Assembly (NCBI GenBank): GCA_029204225.1
Contig: CM055111.1
Location: forward strand, 21,528,507 to 21,592,506
DNA: 64,000 bases
From: Diphasiastrum complanatum
Taxonomy: Eukaryota; Streptophyta; Lycopodiopsida; Lycopodiales; Lycopodiaceae
Direction of reading: 5' to 3'
How positions within the stretch are numbered: the first letter of the stretch is position 1; each line of letters begins with the position of its first letter. The notes beneath the pieces were generated by a model. That model did not search any database. It saw only the letters and a program-made list of their open reading frames with translations, and was not told the DNA's origin. Shown in pieces: positions 20,998 to 31,840 of this stretch. The translations under genes were made by a program, and so were the position numbers.

Positions 20998-21280
20998 GAG
21001 TCAGTGCAAGATGTTTTGCAACTGCTGTAGAATATTCATATTATTGGCCCACATCATTTTTCAGCCCCCATCCTTGCAAACGACATTCGCCCATCTGTTC
21101 GTAGCCAAGCAACAAGTGTGCAAGTTCATAAATCTTTAGAGTCAATGCAAGATGTTTGCGACTGCTGCAGAATATTCATATCATTGGCCCACATCATTTT
21201 TCAGCCCCCATCCCTGCAAACGACATTCGCCCATCTGTTCCTAAGCCAAGCAGCAGGTGTGTGAGTTCATAAATCTTCAT
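20998..21280. repeat. 141-bp tandem duplication
   Basis: Copy one starts at 20998 (gagtcagtgcaag), copy two at 21139 (gagtcaatgcaag). Both contain 'ggcccacatcatttttcagc' and 'cattcgcccatctgttc'. A few substitutions and 1-2-base indels separate them. Confidence 0.9.
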
Positions 21281-21302
21281 TCAAGTGCTTACTCTCTGTT
21301 GG

Positions 21303-21590
21303 GCGAGTCATTCTTGAGGTGTGCGAGTCATTTTTGTCAATTCTGAGTCATTACCTCTACCATTGTCTACCGCGAGTCATTCTTGAGGTGTGTGAGTCGT
21401 TTTTGTCAATTCTGAGTCATTACCTCTACCATTGTCTGCTGTGCGAGTCATTCTTGAGGTGTGCTAGTCATTTTTGTCAATTCTGAGTCATTACCTCTAC
21501 CATTGTCTATTGTGCACATGCGAGTCATTCTTGAGGTGTGCGAGTCATTTTTGTCAATTTTGAGTCATTACCTCTACCATTGTCTACTGT
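21303..21590. repeat. Tandem array of four units of about 70 bp
   Basis: Units start at 21303, 21372, 21443 and 21520 with gcgagtcattcttgaggtg and end 'cctctaccattgtct'. Spacing is 69, 71 and 77, the last unit being preceded by a small insertion. Within each unit 'gagtcatt' appears three times, so the unit itself arose from a shorter repeat. Confidence 0.92.
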
Positions 21591-21735
21591 GCGAGTCATT
21601 ATGAGCTGTTTTTCACCTTCTTCTGACCTGTGCGAGTCATTAAGAGATGGTTTTCACCTTCTTCTGACCTGTGCGAGTCATTATGAGCTGTTTTTCATCT
21701 TCTTCTGACCTATGTGAGTCATTAGGAGATGGTTT
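21591..21735. repeat. Tandem array of 41-bp units
   Basis: Units begin at 21591, 21632, 21673 and 21714 (last partial). Each starts gtgcgagtcatta and contains 'cttcttctgacct'. Alternate units carry 'tgagctgttttt' and 'agagatggtttt', suggesting that the amplified unit was an 82-bp dimer. Confidence 0.9.
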
Positions 21736-22780
21736 TTGTTAAAAATGCCACTTCCAACTTGATGTACTTGATTAATCTTGAGATATTTGATCATGATAGG
21801 ATTTCACACGTGTGGAGCATGTTCCCATGTGTGAAAGGATGTACATAACTTACTTTTATAAAGTTAGATTGATTTTAGATGGATCTACACAAGTGTGAAA
21901 TTGACCTTTGAGTAGAATCTAGAAAGAAGTCATTTTGGTCAAACTTTTTGTAAATAGATTGCACTTCCATGTGTGCTTGTCAATGACGTCCTTGTCAATA
22001 TTATGAGGTCAAAATGATGGTATACAACAGAGGTCCTTGGCAACATGCATTCGATATTTGGCCCAATCCTCTCACAATCACTCACGTGCAACTCCTTGTG
22101 ATTTCGTTTGTCAGGCTTGTTACCACGTGCCATGATGCTGAAGATGCCAAGGCAAGCAAATGAAGCAAAATCCCTTAAGTTGGAGAAAATCTCTCAATAG
22201 TGTGTGCTTGTGAATAGTAGCTTGTCTACATTCAACAAGAGAAAAAAAAAAGTCCTATAAAAAGAAAGCAATGGACCCTCTTATTTTCCAACATTATTAC
22301 CTTTTCCATTTATCTATTTATTTTTCATCTTTTTTGTATATTTTCTTTGTAGCTATTCTATGTCACATACAACTCCTTCATCTCCTCCCCCCCCCCCCCC
22401 CCCCCCCTTCAATCTGAGTATTAATTATAGCTTTGTCATTTTATTATACATTCTCAATTTTGTTAGGTAATTCTTCTCTATCCCTTTTTTTATCATTCTC
22501 TTTTTTACTATTGACCTCACGGTTCACATCAAGTGTCACATCGCCACAAATTCAAGCATTCACCAACCTCAAGTAGCCACTGCACATGTGCCAAGGGACT
22601 GTTGTCACCAAATTCATATGCATAATACAGTAAGGAAGTAAGCAAGACAAGAAGTCTGAAGACAAAAATACAGAATACATGTTCACCTGCGTGTAAGACA
22701 ATTTTGTAGAGGATATGTAGATCCAGAAGTCTGCTAATAAGCAAGACACAATTCGTGAGAGAACTGCATTTCTCTCACGC
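21736..22780. other. Intergenic stretch with a 21-base poly-C run
   Basis: Nothing coding is recognised. A homopolymer of 21 C lies at 22387-22407 inside a pyrimidine-rich stretch. Short CACACGTGTGGA and CCCATGTGTGAAA words near 21805-21835 resemble words in other LTRs of this window. Confidence 0.45.
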
Positions 22781-23546
22781 CAACGCACTATGTGGATCTG
22801 TCATGCAGTGCTTGAAGAATCAAGAAGATCAATAGATTATTTTGTAGCTGTTGTGCACATTATTATTCTGTATGACTATATGATCTTGAATATTTTTTTT
22901 GTCTGCTACTATTCGTGTGTCTAATTCACTTGTTCATTCAATTCCACACTTTGGTTTGATATTGTCGAATGTTATATTAATCTGTTAACGTAGATCAATA
23001 GTGTCTGTCTACACTCTGAAGGATTGTAGGAATGATATAGCCGGCAGTGACCAGCAGTCATATCTGAATTCCTGACGAAGTGATCTTGTTTGCGAATTCT
23101 TTCACTTCATGTTTCACCTCACTTCACTTCGCCATCAGTTGGCTATAAGGGTAAATCAATTTCAGAGCTCACCTAAGTTTCGTTTCGTTTCGTTTCATTT
23201 CGTTTCGTCTTGTGTTTCGTCTCGTCTCGTCTCGTTACAAAGCCTGATTGATCTTTTCTTGAATGCTTGTGTTTCGTTTCATTTCGTTTCGTGTCGTTTT
23301 GCGATCTCTATGCTTCTAGCATGAATCAGCGTCAGAGCTCGTCTAAGTTTCGCTTCGTTTCATTTTGTTTTCGTCTAGATTTTGTCTCGTTTTGTTTCGT
23401 TGTGTTACAGGGCCTAATTGATCCAACACGAATTATTCTCGAACAGACATAATTCGAGTTTTGCGAATCGTTCAAAATTTTGTTCATTAGTTTGTCACCA
23501 AAGTTCTAGCTGGAATTTGCATTTTCTGAGTGCATTTTTTGCATCA
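22781..23546 (+). repeat. Probable copia 5' LTR (left edge not fixed) with TTTCG-rich duplicated segment
   Basis: Sequence ending GCATCA at 23546 just before a primer site. Between 23150 and 23440 a segment 'cagagctc...ctaagtttcg...gttacaRRgcctRattgatc' occurs twice, each copy holding runs of the pentamer TTTCG/GTTTC and GTCTC. The left edge of the LTR could not be set because no second copy is in the window. Confidence 0.55.
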
Positions 23547-23547
23547 G

Positions 23548-23560
23548 TGGTATCAGAGCC
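23548..23560 (+). other. Primer binding site (initiator-Met tRNA type)
   Basis: TGGTATCAGAGCC, an exact match to the usual plant copia primer site, one base after the CA that ends the LTR. Confidence 0.85.
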
Positions 23561-23679
23561 TACCTTGTCAAAGTCTAACATAGCCGAAAAGCTATCAGAT
23601 CCAGGAGGCTAAGCATTCAAACAAACAATCATCAACAGATGAACATGAATTCAGAAGCAATGGCTTCAATCAGCAACAT

Positions 23680-24332
23680 ACAATCCAAGATTGTACAGTT
23701 CTGGATTCATCAAGATCTAACTTTCTAGCATGGAAAGTTAAGACCTCGCTGATACTAAAGGGTGAAGGTTTATTCCCCTGGGTAGATGGCACCGAGGAGA
23801 TGCCTACAACATCAGGCAAAGAGCTACGCGAATGGAGGGAGAAGAATGACAAGGCAGTAGCCTTGCTATCATCATCCATCGAGGATAGCCTCACACTTGA
23901 CTTGGCTACGCTCTCCAAAGCAAAGGAGATGTGGGATACCCTACTCACGAGATTTCAAACGAAATCACACAGTCAAATAATGATGCTGGAAGATCAGTTG
24001 ACAAACCTACAGTGGGATGACAAAGACCTCACTTCTTTTGTAAGGAAGATGAAGGATCTATTCCTTTCCCTACATAATTATGGAGCAGAAAATGCAATGT
24101 CAGCAGAGAAGCAGCTCACTTATCTGTTGAGAGCCTTACCTAGATCTTTTCAGACAACCAGAACCCTACTTGCAAAGAATCCTACAATGACTTTCGAAAA
24201 GGCAATTGTCAAGATTCGAGAGGAAGTCGAGGCTCGAGAGCATCTTGATCACAAGGATGCTTCTAACCAAGCCCACTACAACAACAAAGAAAAGACAAAG
24301 AAACAATTCAAGCCTAAGAGGGAGTCGGTTAT
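23680..24332 (+). pseudogene. Copia gag (UBN2-type) fragment
   Basis: The frame encodes SNFLAWKVKTSLILKGEG, then LREWREKNDKAVALLSSSI, AKEMWDTLLTRFQ, LEDQLTNLQWDDKDLTSFV and ALPRSFQTTRTLL, the typical order of plant copia gag. No ATG in the same frame precedes it, so its start is damaged. It ends at a Lys-rich stretch (EKTKKQFKPKRESV) where the zinc knuckle should follow; instead a gypsy RT begins in another frame. Confidence 0.88.
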
Positions 24333-24660
24333 GCAATTTTTTTTTAAGAAGTATTTGCAAAAAATTCTTGAAAATTTATTTGGATGATCTTGAAGTCCAT
24401 ACTGCTGATACAAACCATCTAGGTCGTTTGGAAAAAGAATTTGAACGTTGTCGTAAGTATCAAGTTTTCTTGAATCCAGAAAAATGTCAAATTTGGGTTA
24501 CTCATGGAGTTGTTCTTGGACATGTGATATCAAAACATGGAATTGCTACAGATTATTCCAAAATCAAGCTTATTGTGGAGTAACCTCCACCAGGAACAAT
24601 TCGAGGAGTTTACATTTTTATGAGTCATGCGAATTATTATCGAATATAAAATTAAAAAAA
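24333..24660 (+). pseudogene. Ty3/gypsy reverse-transcriptase fragment fused behind copia gag
   Basis: Reads FFKKYLQKFL-type start, then the catalytic box IYLDDLEVH, FERCRKYQVFLNPEKCQIWV, VVLGHVISKHGIATDYSK and, after a TAA, PPPGTIRGVYIFMSHANYY. This is the central gypsy RT with YxDD (YLDD). The junction with copia gag near 24333 is a chimera of two superfamilies. Same family as the minus-strand fragments at 32531-32620 and 63050-64000. Confidence 0.88.
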
Positions 24661-25704
24661 GCCATAATGTGATAGGGGATACTTTTAAGTTAACATTGGC
24701 ATTGTTGCCACTCTTTTTGTCGCTCATCCATTTTGCTTTTCACATCCTTCTTTTAGTATCTTTTCTAGAATTTTAGAGTTTAGGGCCTCAATCTTGTTGT
24801 TAGTCTAAGTTAGTTCCACGCCCACTTCCCGCTCTCTTCCATGCCCTCTTTCCACTCCTCTTCCCACTCTCTTCCATGCCCTCTTTCCACACTCTTTCAC
24901 GACCCTTCTTGCACGCCCGCCCTTCTGATCCACGACCTTTTGATGCACGGATTGCTTCCTTGAACTACATTTGGTGAAGGAGTGCACCAACCGCGCATTC
25001 AACAGGGGGTGCAATTTAGTTCGTGACTGATTTGGAAAGAGGCGCAGCTGATTTCCGAGTACACGCAGCTGCCAGTTTTGCCTAGTAGCGGCTATCAGTT
25101 CTGGTGCTTTTCAGCTCTTTCCAAATTCAATAGGGCGCTAGAGGGAGAGCCTTCAACTTTTCATCAGTTTTGCTTGGTTCAACGACCATCAGTTTTGCTT
25201 GTTTTTCAGAGGGGAAGCATTCAACGACCATTAGTTTTGCGGCTGGGGAATCCGTTTTGCAGCTACATCCTTTCTCTGAATATCTTTTCTTGTGTTCAGA
25301 TTCTACTTATTAGGTGTTCAAGGTCTGTTATAGATATTTTTCAGCAGCCATTAGCCGTTTTTCAGAGGTGGTTAAACGTTTCACACAACATAAGCGCTGG
25401 AGTTCATTTCTTGCACAAGCTTCCACGACTGCAGACCGTTGGGAAGCACGCACCTTCCACGGCCTTCTTTCCTGACCAGCATTTTTTGAGAGTCCTTTCA
25501 TCTGATTTTTGAGTTCCAAGGTTCTAGCTGCATGCATGAGCTTCTTTCTTCGGCTATTGGAAGAGCTGATTTTTCCGCAGTATTCACATGTTCCTCCGAG
25601 TCTTTCACACATTTCTCATTGCTGTTCATAGCAAGTCATTTCCATGGTTTCTAGCTACACGGTTTCAAGTGTACGAGTCATTTTCAGCTATTTTTTTGCC
25701 TTCT
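24661..25704. other. Intergenic stretch with a short pyrimidine-rich tandem repeat
   Basis: At about 24821-24900 'cccactctcttccatgccctctttccac' type words occur two to three times. Around 25070-25400 words such as 'cagttttg' and 'tttttcag' recur irregularly. The 144-residue frame at 25078-25512 has no recognisable domain and is not annotated. Confidence 0.4.
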
Positions 25705-25955
25705 TTCGATCTATGAGCGAATTCCTTACCCTTCAGCCAATCGTGTGAGGGTCCTACAATAGGGTGTGGGAGTTCCTCAACATTCAATTTCGATCTATGA
25801 GCGAATTCCTTACCCTTCAGCCAATCTTGGAGGGTCCTACAATAGGGTGTGGGAGTTCCTCAACATTCAATTTCGATCTATGAGCGAATTCCTTACCCTT
25901 CAGCCAATCGTGTGAGGGTCCTACAATAGGGTGTGGGAATTCCTCAACATTCAAA
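25705..25955. repeat. Tandem array of three units of about 84 bp
   Basis: Units begin ttcgatctatgagcgaattc at 25705, 25789 and 25872 and share 'cttcagccaatc' and 'gtcctacaatagggtgtggg'. The third unit ends at 'cctcaacattcaa'. Flanking text repeats 'cgagt' words like those in the arrays at 21.3-21.7 kb. Confidence 0.92.
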
Positions 25956-26077
25956 CAACTGTGAGAGTGCCTCAGGTAGGTTGTGCGAGTAGGTGTGATC
26001 TTCACCAAAGTCTTGTGTGAGTAGGTTTTATGAGCATGTTGAGCGAGTAGTCCCACAATCTTTTTAGCCTGTGCAAG

Positions 26078-26740
26078 TGTGGTGACTCAGTTATGGCATT
26101 TTATATGATTTATTGGCTTTTTTATTATATTTATTGAGTCTTGAATACTTCAAAAGCTGCATATTACTTGTTGTTGCCAGATTTATTATTTTTAAGTGTT
26201 ATCCCTGCTTTACGATATTTCTGGAATGCAAATGTAAGATCTTTTAGTCTTGAAGTATTTGAACTTCTTCAAAGGTCTATAGTCATTCTAGTTATATCAT
26301 GGGAAAGACCTTCGAATTACTTAATCACAAGTTCATGAACGAGCTTCATATATTTAGGCCATATTCAACTGTTAAAGATCAACCTTTATTCTATAAGGGT
26401 ATTCAACTTCACATTAGGCCATACAATGATTTGAGGTCATATAGAAGTTCTTAAGGATCAGCCTTGAGTTAATTCTAGTTAACGCTTTATTGGTATAAAG
26501 CACAAGGCAAGAATGCAAAAGGAGGTGTCTGGAATTATCCTAAGTGTATGAGGTCATGGCACACTTGCACCTATGACTATTCAAGGCAATTCATTTTCTT
26601 ACGGCATGAGCTATGTTCCAGACCAACATTAAGCTCAAGGACAACTTTATTTGTGTGGGTATTAGCCTAGGTTAGTGGGCTGGCCTTGAGTTTAAATACA
26701 TAAGTATCTTTTGAGGCATGGTCATTCTTTATCTATTAGA
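26078..26740 (+). repeat. LTR-like repeat, inverted relative of 18310-18950
   Basis: Starts TGTGGTGACTCAGTTATGGC. The shared part runs to about 'ggccttgagtttaaa' near 26697 and the sequences part after it. No target duplication was found, so it may be a truncated LTR; the right edge is uncertain. Confidence 0.68.
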
Positions 26741-27057
26741 TCACTTTAGAAATTCGACCTTCCTAGCTGTCATCCAAGCCGTATTCTTCTCAAAATCTTG
26801 GGAAACGTGACACATAGATCGAAGTGATCTGATTCATGTCTACATCAGTATTTCGGGTCTCTACCATAATTCGATCCAGCAGCATATTATTGTCGCAGAA
26901 GGCCAGATCGTTTCGTGTTCGTCTTCTCCTTCTCTTTTCACGAACAATTTTCTTTCTTTTGAATTTTCTTTTCATGCGGAAGCCCTTACAGGATCCCAGA
27001 CACTCGACTACGCATCCCAGAACATATTTTATTCTAGCAATCAAGACACACAGCACA

Positions 27058-27686
27058 TGACAAAGAGATACACGAAAATAGAGTGACTATATTGTCAGTT
27101 TGGTTTTGGAGCGAGATCGTCAGTGTCTCGCTCGTTGGCAGATTGACACTCTGCTCTTACGCTGTGTTCTGCTCGTTGGCAGACTTTCATTCACAGCTAT
27201 GGTGTCTTTACTTTCTTACTCTATTTGCTACGTTTCTCTCTGTATCTTACAGATCTCTATATTCATATGTCTATATATTGTTATGATCCAGAGAGGATCG
27301 TTTATATCTCCACTATGTGAACTTTCCAAGATAGCTAAACGTCGAATCACATGACTAGTTAACGCTAATCAACTAGTTAGTTAGACTCTGTCGTTGCTAC
27401 TCGTTTCAGCTGGGCGTGAAGCCCTTTTGAGCTGCCAGCTGGCAGCGCAAAAGATTTTTCTTTGTTTGATTCGTAATCTCCCGTTTGCTTTCGTTCTTTT
27501 CATAGTTTTCGTTTTGTGTCCCTTTTTCGATTTGTGATCCTGGAGGTGTGTTTTCGATTCGCGAATAATTCGCGAATCGTTCGTGCTTCGAGTCAAAGAC
27601 ACGTTGACTGTCGTGAATCGTTCTCATTCGACCTTCGTGTCTTGTTCGTGCTTCGACAAAGTTGCAGGAGTTCACTATTTCTGACA
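27058..27686 (-). repeat. 3' LTR of the 27.1-29.8 kb copia element
   Basis: The right edge is fixed by the polypurine tract and TG at 27686. The left edge at 27058 is a proposal based on a TG...CA end. A short inverted repeat (attcgcgaataattcgcgaat at about 27556) lies in the U3 part. Confidence 0.65.
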
Positions 27687-27693
27687 CTCCCTC

Positions 27694-29820
27694 TTGAACC
27701 TTGCAGCTTTGTTCGTTCAATCCAATTGCCTCTCTTTGCTTGGTAAAGAGTGGCTTGTTGAGCGGTTTCATGAGGAGATCTGCAATCATAATTTTTGATT
27801 TTATGAACTGGATTTGGAACTCTCCTTTCGAGATCAAATCTCGAATGTGATGGTACTTCAGAGGAATGTGCTTCGTTTTTTAATGGAAGACAGGATCCTG
27901 GGACAGATAGATGGCACTCTGGGAGTCCATCATCATCGTGCTTGGCCCCTCTTGTGGTATCTCGATTGCCTCCAACATCATTTGTAGCCACACTACCTCA
28001 TTCACCACTTTCGAGGCTGCAACATACTCAGCCTCACAAGAGGATTGAGCTACCAGAGTTTGCTTTTTGCATATCCAGCTGATTGCAACTCCGCACGCTA
28101 TTGTACATCCTCCAATAATGGACATGTTGTCATCTTTGCAGCTCGCCTAGCTCGCATCACTGTAGTGATGTAGTTGAAATCATTTCTCTTCGTTTCTAGC
28201 TCTGTAGATTAATCCAACATTCTGGGTATCCTTTAGATACTGTAGGATTCGTTTGGCCATTTTTCAATGTGCTAGACCAGGATTGGAACAGAATTGGCTC
28301 AATGCGTAAACTGAGAAGGCTAGATCGGGTCTGGTACAAATTGTTAAGTACATCAGACTACCGATTAAGTTCTGGTAGGGTATACCTGCCATCTTCTGTT
28401 CTTCCTCTTCTGTTTCTGGGCAATCCTGTTTCGTGAGCTTGGCTCCAGCTATCATTGGTGTGGCTTTCTCTTTATAGTCCATCATGTGGTACTGCTTCAG
28501 CACTTTTCTGGCATATTCTGACTGACTCAAGTGCATTTCGCCATTTGTTCGATCTCTTTTGATCTCCAATCCTAGGCATTTTGTTGCTTCTCCAAGATAT
28601 GTGATTTTGTAGTTTTCAGAAATCTGACTCTTCGTGTCTTTGATCAACATTAAGGAATTTTCTATCATCAGCGAATCATCCACGAAAATGGTCAATATCA
28701 CAAAATCCTTTTCTACTCTTTTGATATAGACATTACAGTCTGGTTGAGTAGGATTGAAGCCTAGAGACTTCAGAAGACCATCAAGCTTTTTGTACCAGGC
28801 TCGTGATGCCTGTTTTAGACCGTAGATGTATCTCTGCAATCGACAGACATATTGTCTGTTGTCGGGGTCTTCATAGCCTTCAGGTTGCTTCATGAAAATT
28901 TTCTCCTCTAGATCTTCGTGGAGAAAGGCTGTTTTCACATCAATCTGGTAAATTTCCAGATTGTACTATGTGGCGTATGCAAGGAGCAGCCTTATGCTTG
29001 TCATCTTGACCATGGGTGAATATGTGTCAAAATAGTCGACACCATATCTCTGCGTGTAGCCCAGCCTTGCTTTGTAGCGGCCAATGGTGCCATCTGATTT
29101 CAGCTTTTTCTTGTACACCCACTTGCAGTCGACTACTTTTCTGTTTTTTGGCAGTGGCTCTAATGTCCATGCCTCGTTTCGCCTCATCGACTCGATCTCT
29201 TCTGACATTGCCCATTTTCAGAATTCTCCCTCAAGACTCTGGATAGCTTCTTGGTATGTTGCTGGCTCTTCTGTGAAGCTGCAGTACTCGAACTGCGTGT
29301 CTTTGCTCCATTGAAGATTGTCAAAATAGCGGTCTGGAGGTCTTCTTTGTCTTGTTGACCTTCGAGGTTTGTTTCATCGCTGCTCGAACATTTCTTGTTC
29401 ATGGGGTCGATCCTCTGTTTCCTGCTGCTCTGGAGTTTGGGGGCCTGCATTTTGATTTGATGTCTGTCCTCGATCTCCCTCTTGAATAGGCAGTAGTGTG
29501 AAGATCTCATGGTCTCTTTTGTCTTTCAGTCCAGGGAATGTGGACTCGTCGAACTTCACATCTCTGCTTGAAACAACCTTCTTCATGGTTGGATCGTAGA
29601 GTCTGTACACATGTGTCCCGTTCGAGTAGCCGACCATGATTGTTTGCTCGGATTTGTCGTCGAGCTTGTTTCTCTTTTCCTTTGAAATGTGCTTGTATGC
29701 TGCACGTCCAAACACTCGTGCGTATGATAGATCAGACTTTCTGCCTATCCACATTTCGTATGGTGTTATGTTCTCCAGCGCTGTCATTGTAGATCTGTTC
29801 TGCAGGTGTTGGCTGATTCT
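27694..29820 (-). pseudogene. Copia integrase C-terminus, RT and RNase H, broken
   Basis: Pieces on the minus strand: 29374-29820 integrase end and connector (LENITPYEMWIGRKSDLSY, MVGYSNGTHVYRLYDP, SSRDVKFDES); 28966-29208 RT head (AWTLEPLPKNRKVVDCKW, TIGRYKARL); 28264-28938 RT core (DVKTAFLHEDLEEKIFMKQP, YGLKQASRAWYKKL, ILTIFVDDSLMIENS, YLGEATKCLGLEI); 27880-28125 RNase H (SSCEAEYVAASKVVNEVVW, MDSQSAIYLSQDPVFH) and 27750-27860 tail (KYHHIRDLI, IADLLMKPLNKP). Stops separate the pieces at about 28965, 28262, 28150 and 27880, mostly simple nonsense changes. The catalytic FVDD is intact. An apparent deletion shortens YKARLVAKG to YKARLG. Confidence 0.9.
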
Positions 29821-30480
29821 GACGAATCCCCAAGATACTCGGACAGAGCAACTCAAGAGCACCTCTCACCTTAGACCGAGGAGGTCTCTGAGAAGACGAG
29901 ACTAATGAAGACTGAGAGCCGAGGAATACTAGTTAGTAATGACAAGTAAGACTGTGTAAGCCTCATGGTGAATCCCGGAAGATGGAATGACCATGTAGGA
30001 ACTAGTATTTCTAGGCAAATGTAATAAATGCAAGTAGGCCCCTCTTAGAAAAGTAGAGTGAGCCACCTTTTGATGGTGACCTCTAGTGGAGAGTATTATT
30101 CCACTTTGTAATTTGTGAAATGTGGAAATTCCACTAGGATGCCACTTAAGGAGCTCTCTTGCTTATTTAAGAGACTCCCTCTTTGAGTAGAGGAGCTTTT
30201 TGTGAATTGTATCAACTCCATGCTGAAATGAGAAGAGTCTTCACGAGTTTGGTACAACTATTGAGCTCCTTGATCATGCTTGTTTCTTGAGTAATGCATT
30301 TATGATATTGCCCTTCCCTCCTTTTGTGTGTGGTTGTGGACTGTAGAGTGGATTAGATTTGCTGTTTTGTAGAGTGGATTAGCTTTCTTGCTTTCTTGTG
30401 GATTAATGTAGGAACCAGCATTTAGGTAAACTAAATAGGCTGGATCTGTGGTGTGGTTCTTGCATATCTCTTTACAGTCC
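29821..30480 (+). repeat. LTR-like or promoter-like stretch
   Basis: Contains TATTTAAGAG (about 30167) as a TATA-like box followed by 'agtagaggagctttttgtgaa'. It has the look of a U3-R-U5 but no primer site, target duplication or second copy was found. A 'gtagagtggatta' word is repeated near 30346 and 30377. Confidence 0.35.
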
Positions 30481-31140
30481 AGTTCTTGATGTTCTTGGGA
30501 TGTCCAAGAATCTATAGACTGGTTGGTTTTTTTATTCTTGGACTTCTAAAATGCTGTAGATTAGTTCTTGTTTCTTGTTTTGCCAATCTATGCAAGTATA
30601 GCTCAATGTTAATGTATTGCAGGCTTTGATTCAGTCCGTTTTAAGTGTAGGTAGCTGTAGAAACTACTGAACGTTCATTTGGGCTACATGCTGATCTGTG
30701 AATGAGCGTTCTTGGCTTGCATCTATGTAGAATGTAAGTGCGCTCAAGAGAGTTCGATCCTGAGTAGTCCTCTGACAGGCAGGACAAAAACAATACTACA
30801 ACGTCATCCCGCTCCCTTCTGTCTGATTTGGCATTGTAATATGAAGAACACATATAACGAATGCCATGATGTCTCATAACAGGTAGAAATTGTTCTGAGT
30901 AAGAAAGGAACCAAATCGAAAGTGAGAAACAAAAGATCCTCTGGAGCAGGGGATCTGTCAACATTTGGCACCGTTGCTACTTGAAATCCAAGACATTCTA
31001 CATAAAGAAGAACCACAACCTTGTCCACGTTCAGATCCATGCACACAAACTCCAAATCTTTCACTACATATGAGATTATTCTAACTGGACAGAGCCACAT
31101 AAATGGCTGCATCATTACCCAAATCCACAAATAGACTCAC
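30481..31140. other. Unassigned stretch with one unremarkable minus-strand frame
   Basis: The 108-residue minus frame 30804-31130 (VVKDLEFVCMDLNVDKVVVLL) has no known domain and no homologue I can name. It could be an exon remnant. Nothing else is supported. Confidence 0.25.
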
Positions 31141-31219
31141 AAATCCACTATTAACAAACGCCAACACATACCTGGATTTACTCCTCCTCCAAGCTTCCGC
31201 TCCTCCCGTTCCTCACGCT

Positions 31220-31560
31220 TCAAATCTCAACCGGAGCCTAGCTTCGAAACTCAACCGACACTTCTGCTCACATCTCAACCGACGCCCTCCGCTCACATCT
31301 CAACCAACGCTTCCCTTCAAATCTCAACCGACGATTTTTTTCAAATCTCAATCGATGATTTTTTTTTTCAAATCTCAACCGACGATTTTTTTTGAATCTC
31401 AATCGACGTTTTTTTTCAGATCTCGACCGACAGGTTCACATCAGATCTCGACGGACAGGTTTGCGTCAGATCTTGACCGACTAGTTCGCTTCAGATCTCG
31501 ACCGACGGTTCGGGGTCCAATCTTGACCGACAGAATTCCTCACCATCTCAACCGACCAAC
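31220..31560 (+). repeat. Degenerate short tandem repeat built on AATCTCAACCGACG
   Basis: A word of the form (a/g)atctc(a/g)accgacg recurs about 14 times at spacings of roughly 24-30 bases, with T-rich spacers in the first half and 'ttcgc(a)tcag' spacers in the second. The open frame 31103-31615 across it encodes only repeats of SQPT/SRPT type and is unlikely to be a real protein. Confidence 0.85.
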
Positions 31561-31840
31561 TCCATGCCAGACTATAGAACTTTCAAACGACACCTCTGAA
31601 TGGCATTTCGACTGAACCACCATCTCCCGAAAGCCTTAGAGGCTGAAAAAAAAAAAAAAAGACATGAACACCAAAAAAATTTTAAAAAATAAAACTCATA
31701 CCAATAGAAAGCCCTTTTTATACTGAGTCTCCACCTTCACTTCCTTCAACACCAAAAAAATCCAAAAACACCAAAAACCCTAAAAAATCCAAAAACACCA
31801 GAAACACATACCCAACACAAAAAAGACACAACAATACCCA

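Larger units (their letters stand above)
27058..29820 (-). mobile_element. 5'-truncated Ty1/copia element (minus strand) with 3' LTR
   Basis: On the minus strand: integrase end, RT, RNase H, polypurine tract (gagggag at 27687-27693) and a 3' LTR beginning TGTCAGAAATAG at 27686 and ending near 27058 (TTTGTCA). Beyond 29820 the integrase is cut off and unrelated DNA begins, so no 5' LTR, gag or protease is present. It is a different copia lineage from the 54976 element: its polymerase has VDDSLM and longer RT insertions. Confidence 0.85.

Noticed and set aside
21303-21735. CRISPR-like array
   Set aside because: Units are contiguous tandem repeats with no unique spacers, and the host is a plant.
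25078-25512. 144-residue plus-strand frame
   Set aside because: No domain, mixed composition, overlaps irregular repeats and another frame on the opposite strand.
31103-31615. 170-residue frame rich in Ser, Gln, Pro, Thr and Phe
   Set aside because: It is produced by the AATCTCAACCGACG repeat and poly-T spacers; no protein family signature.
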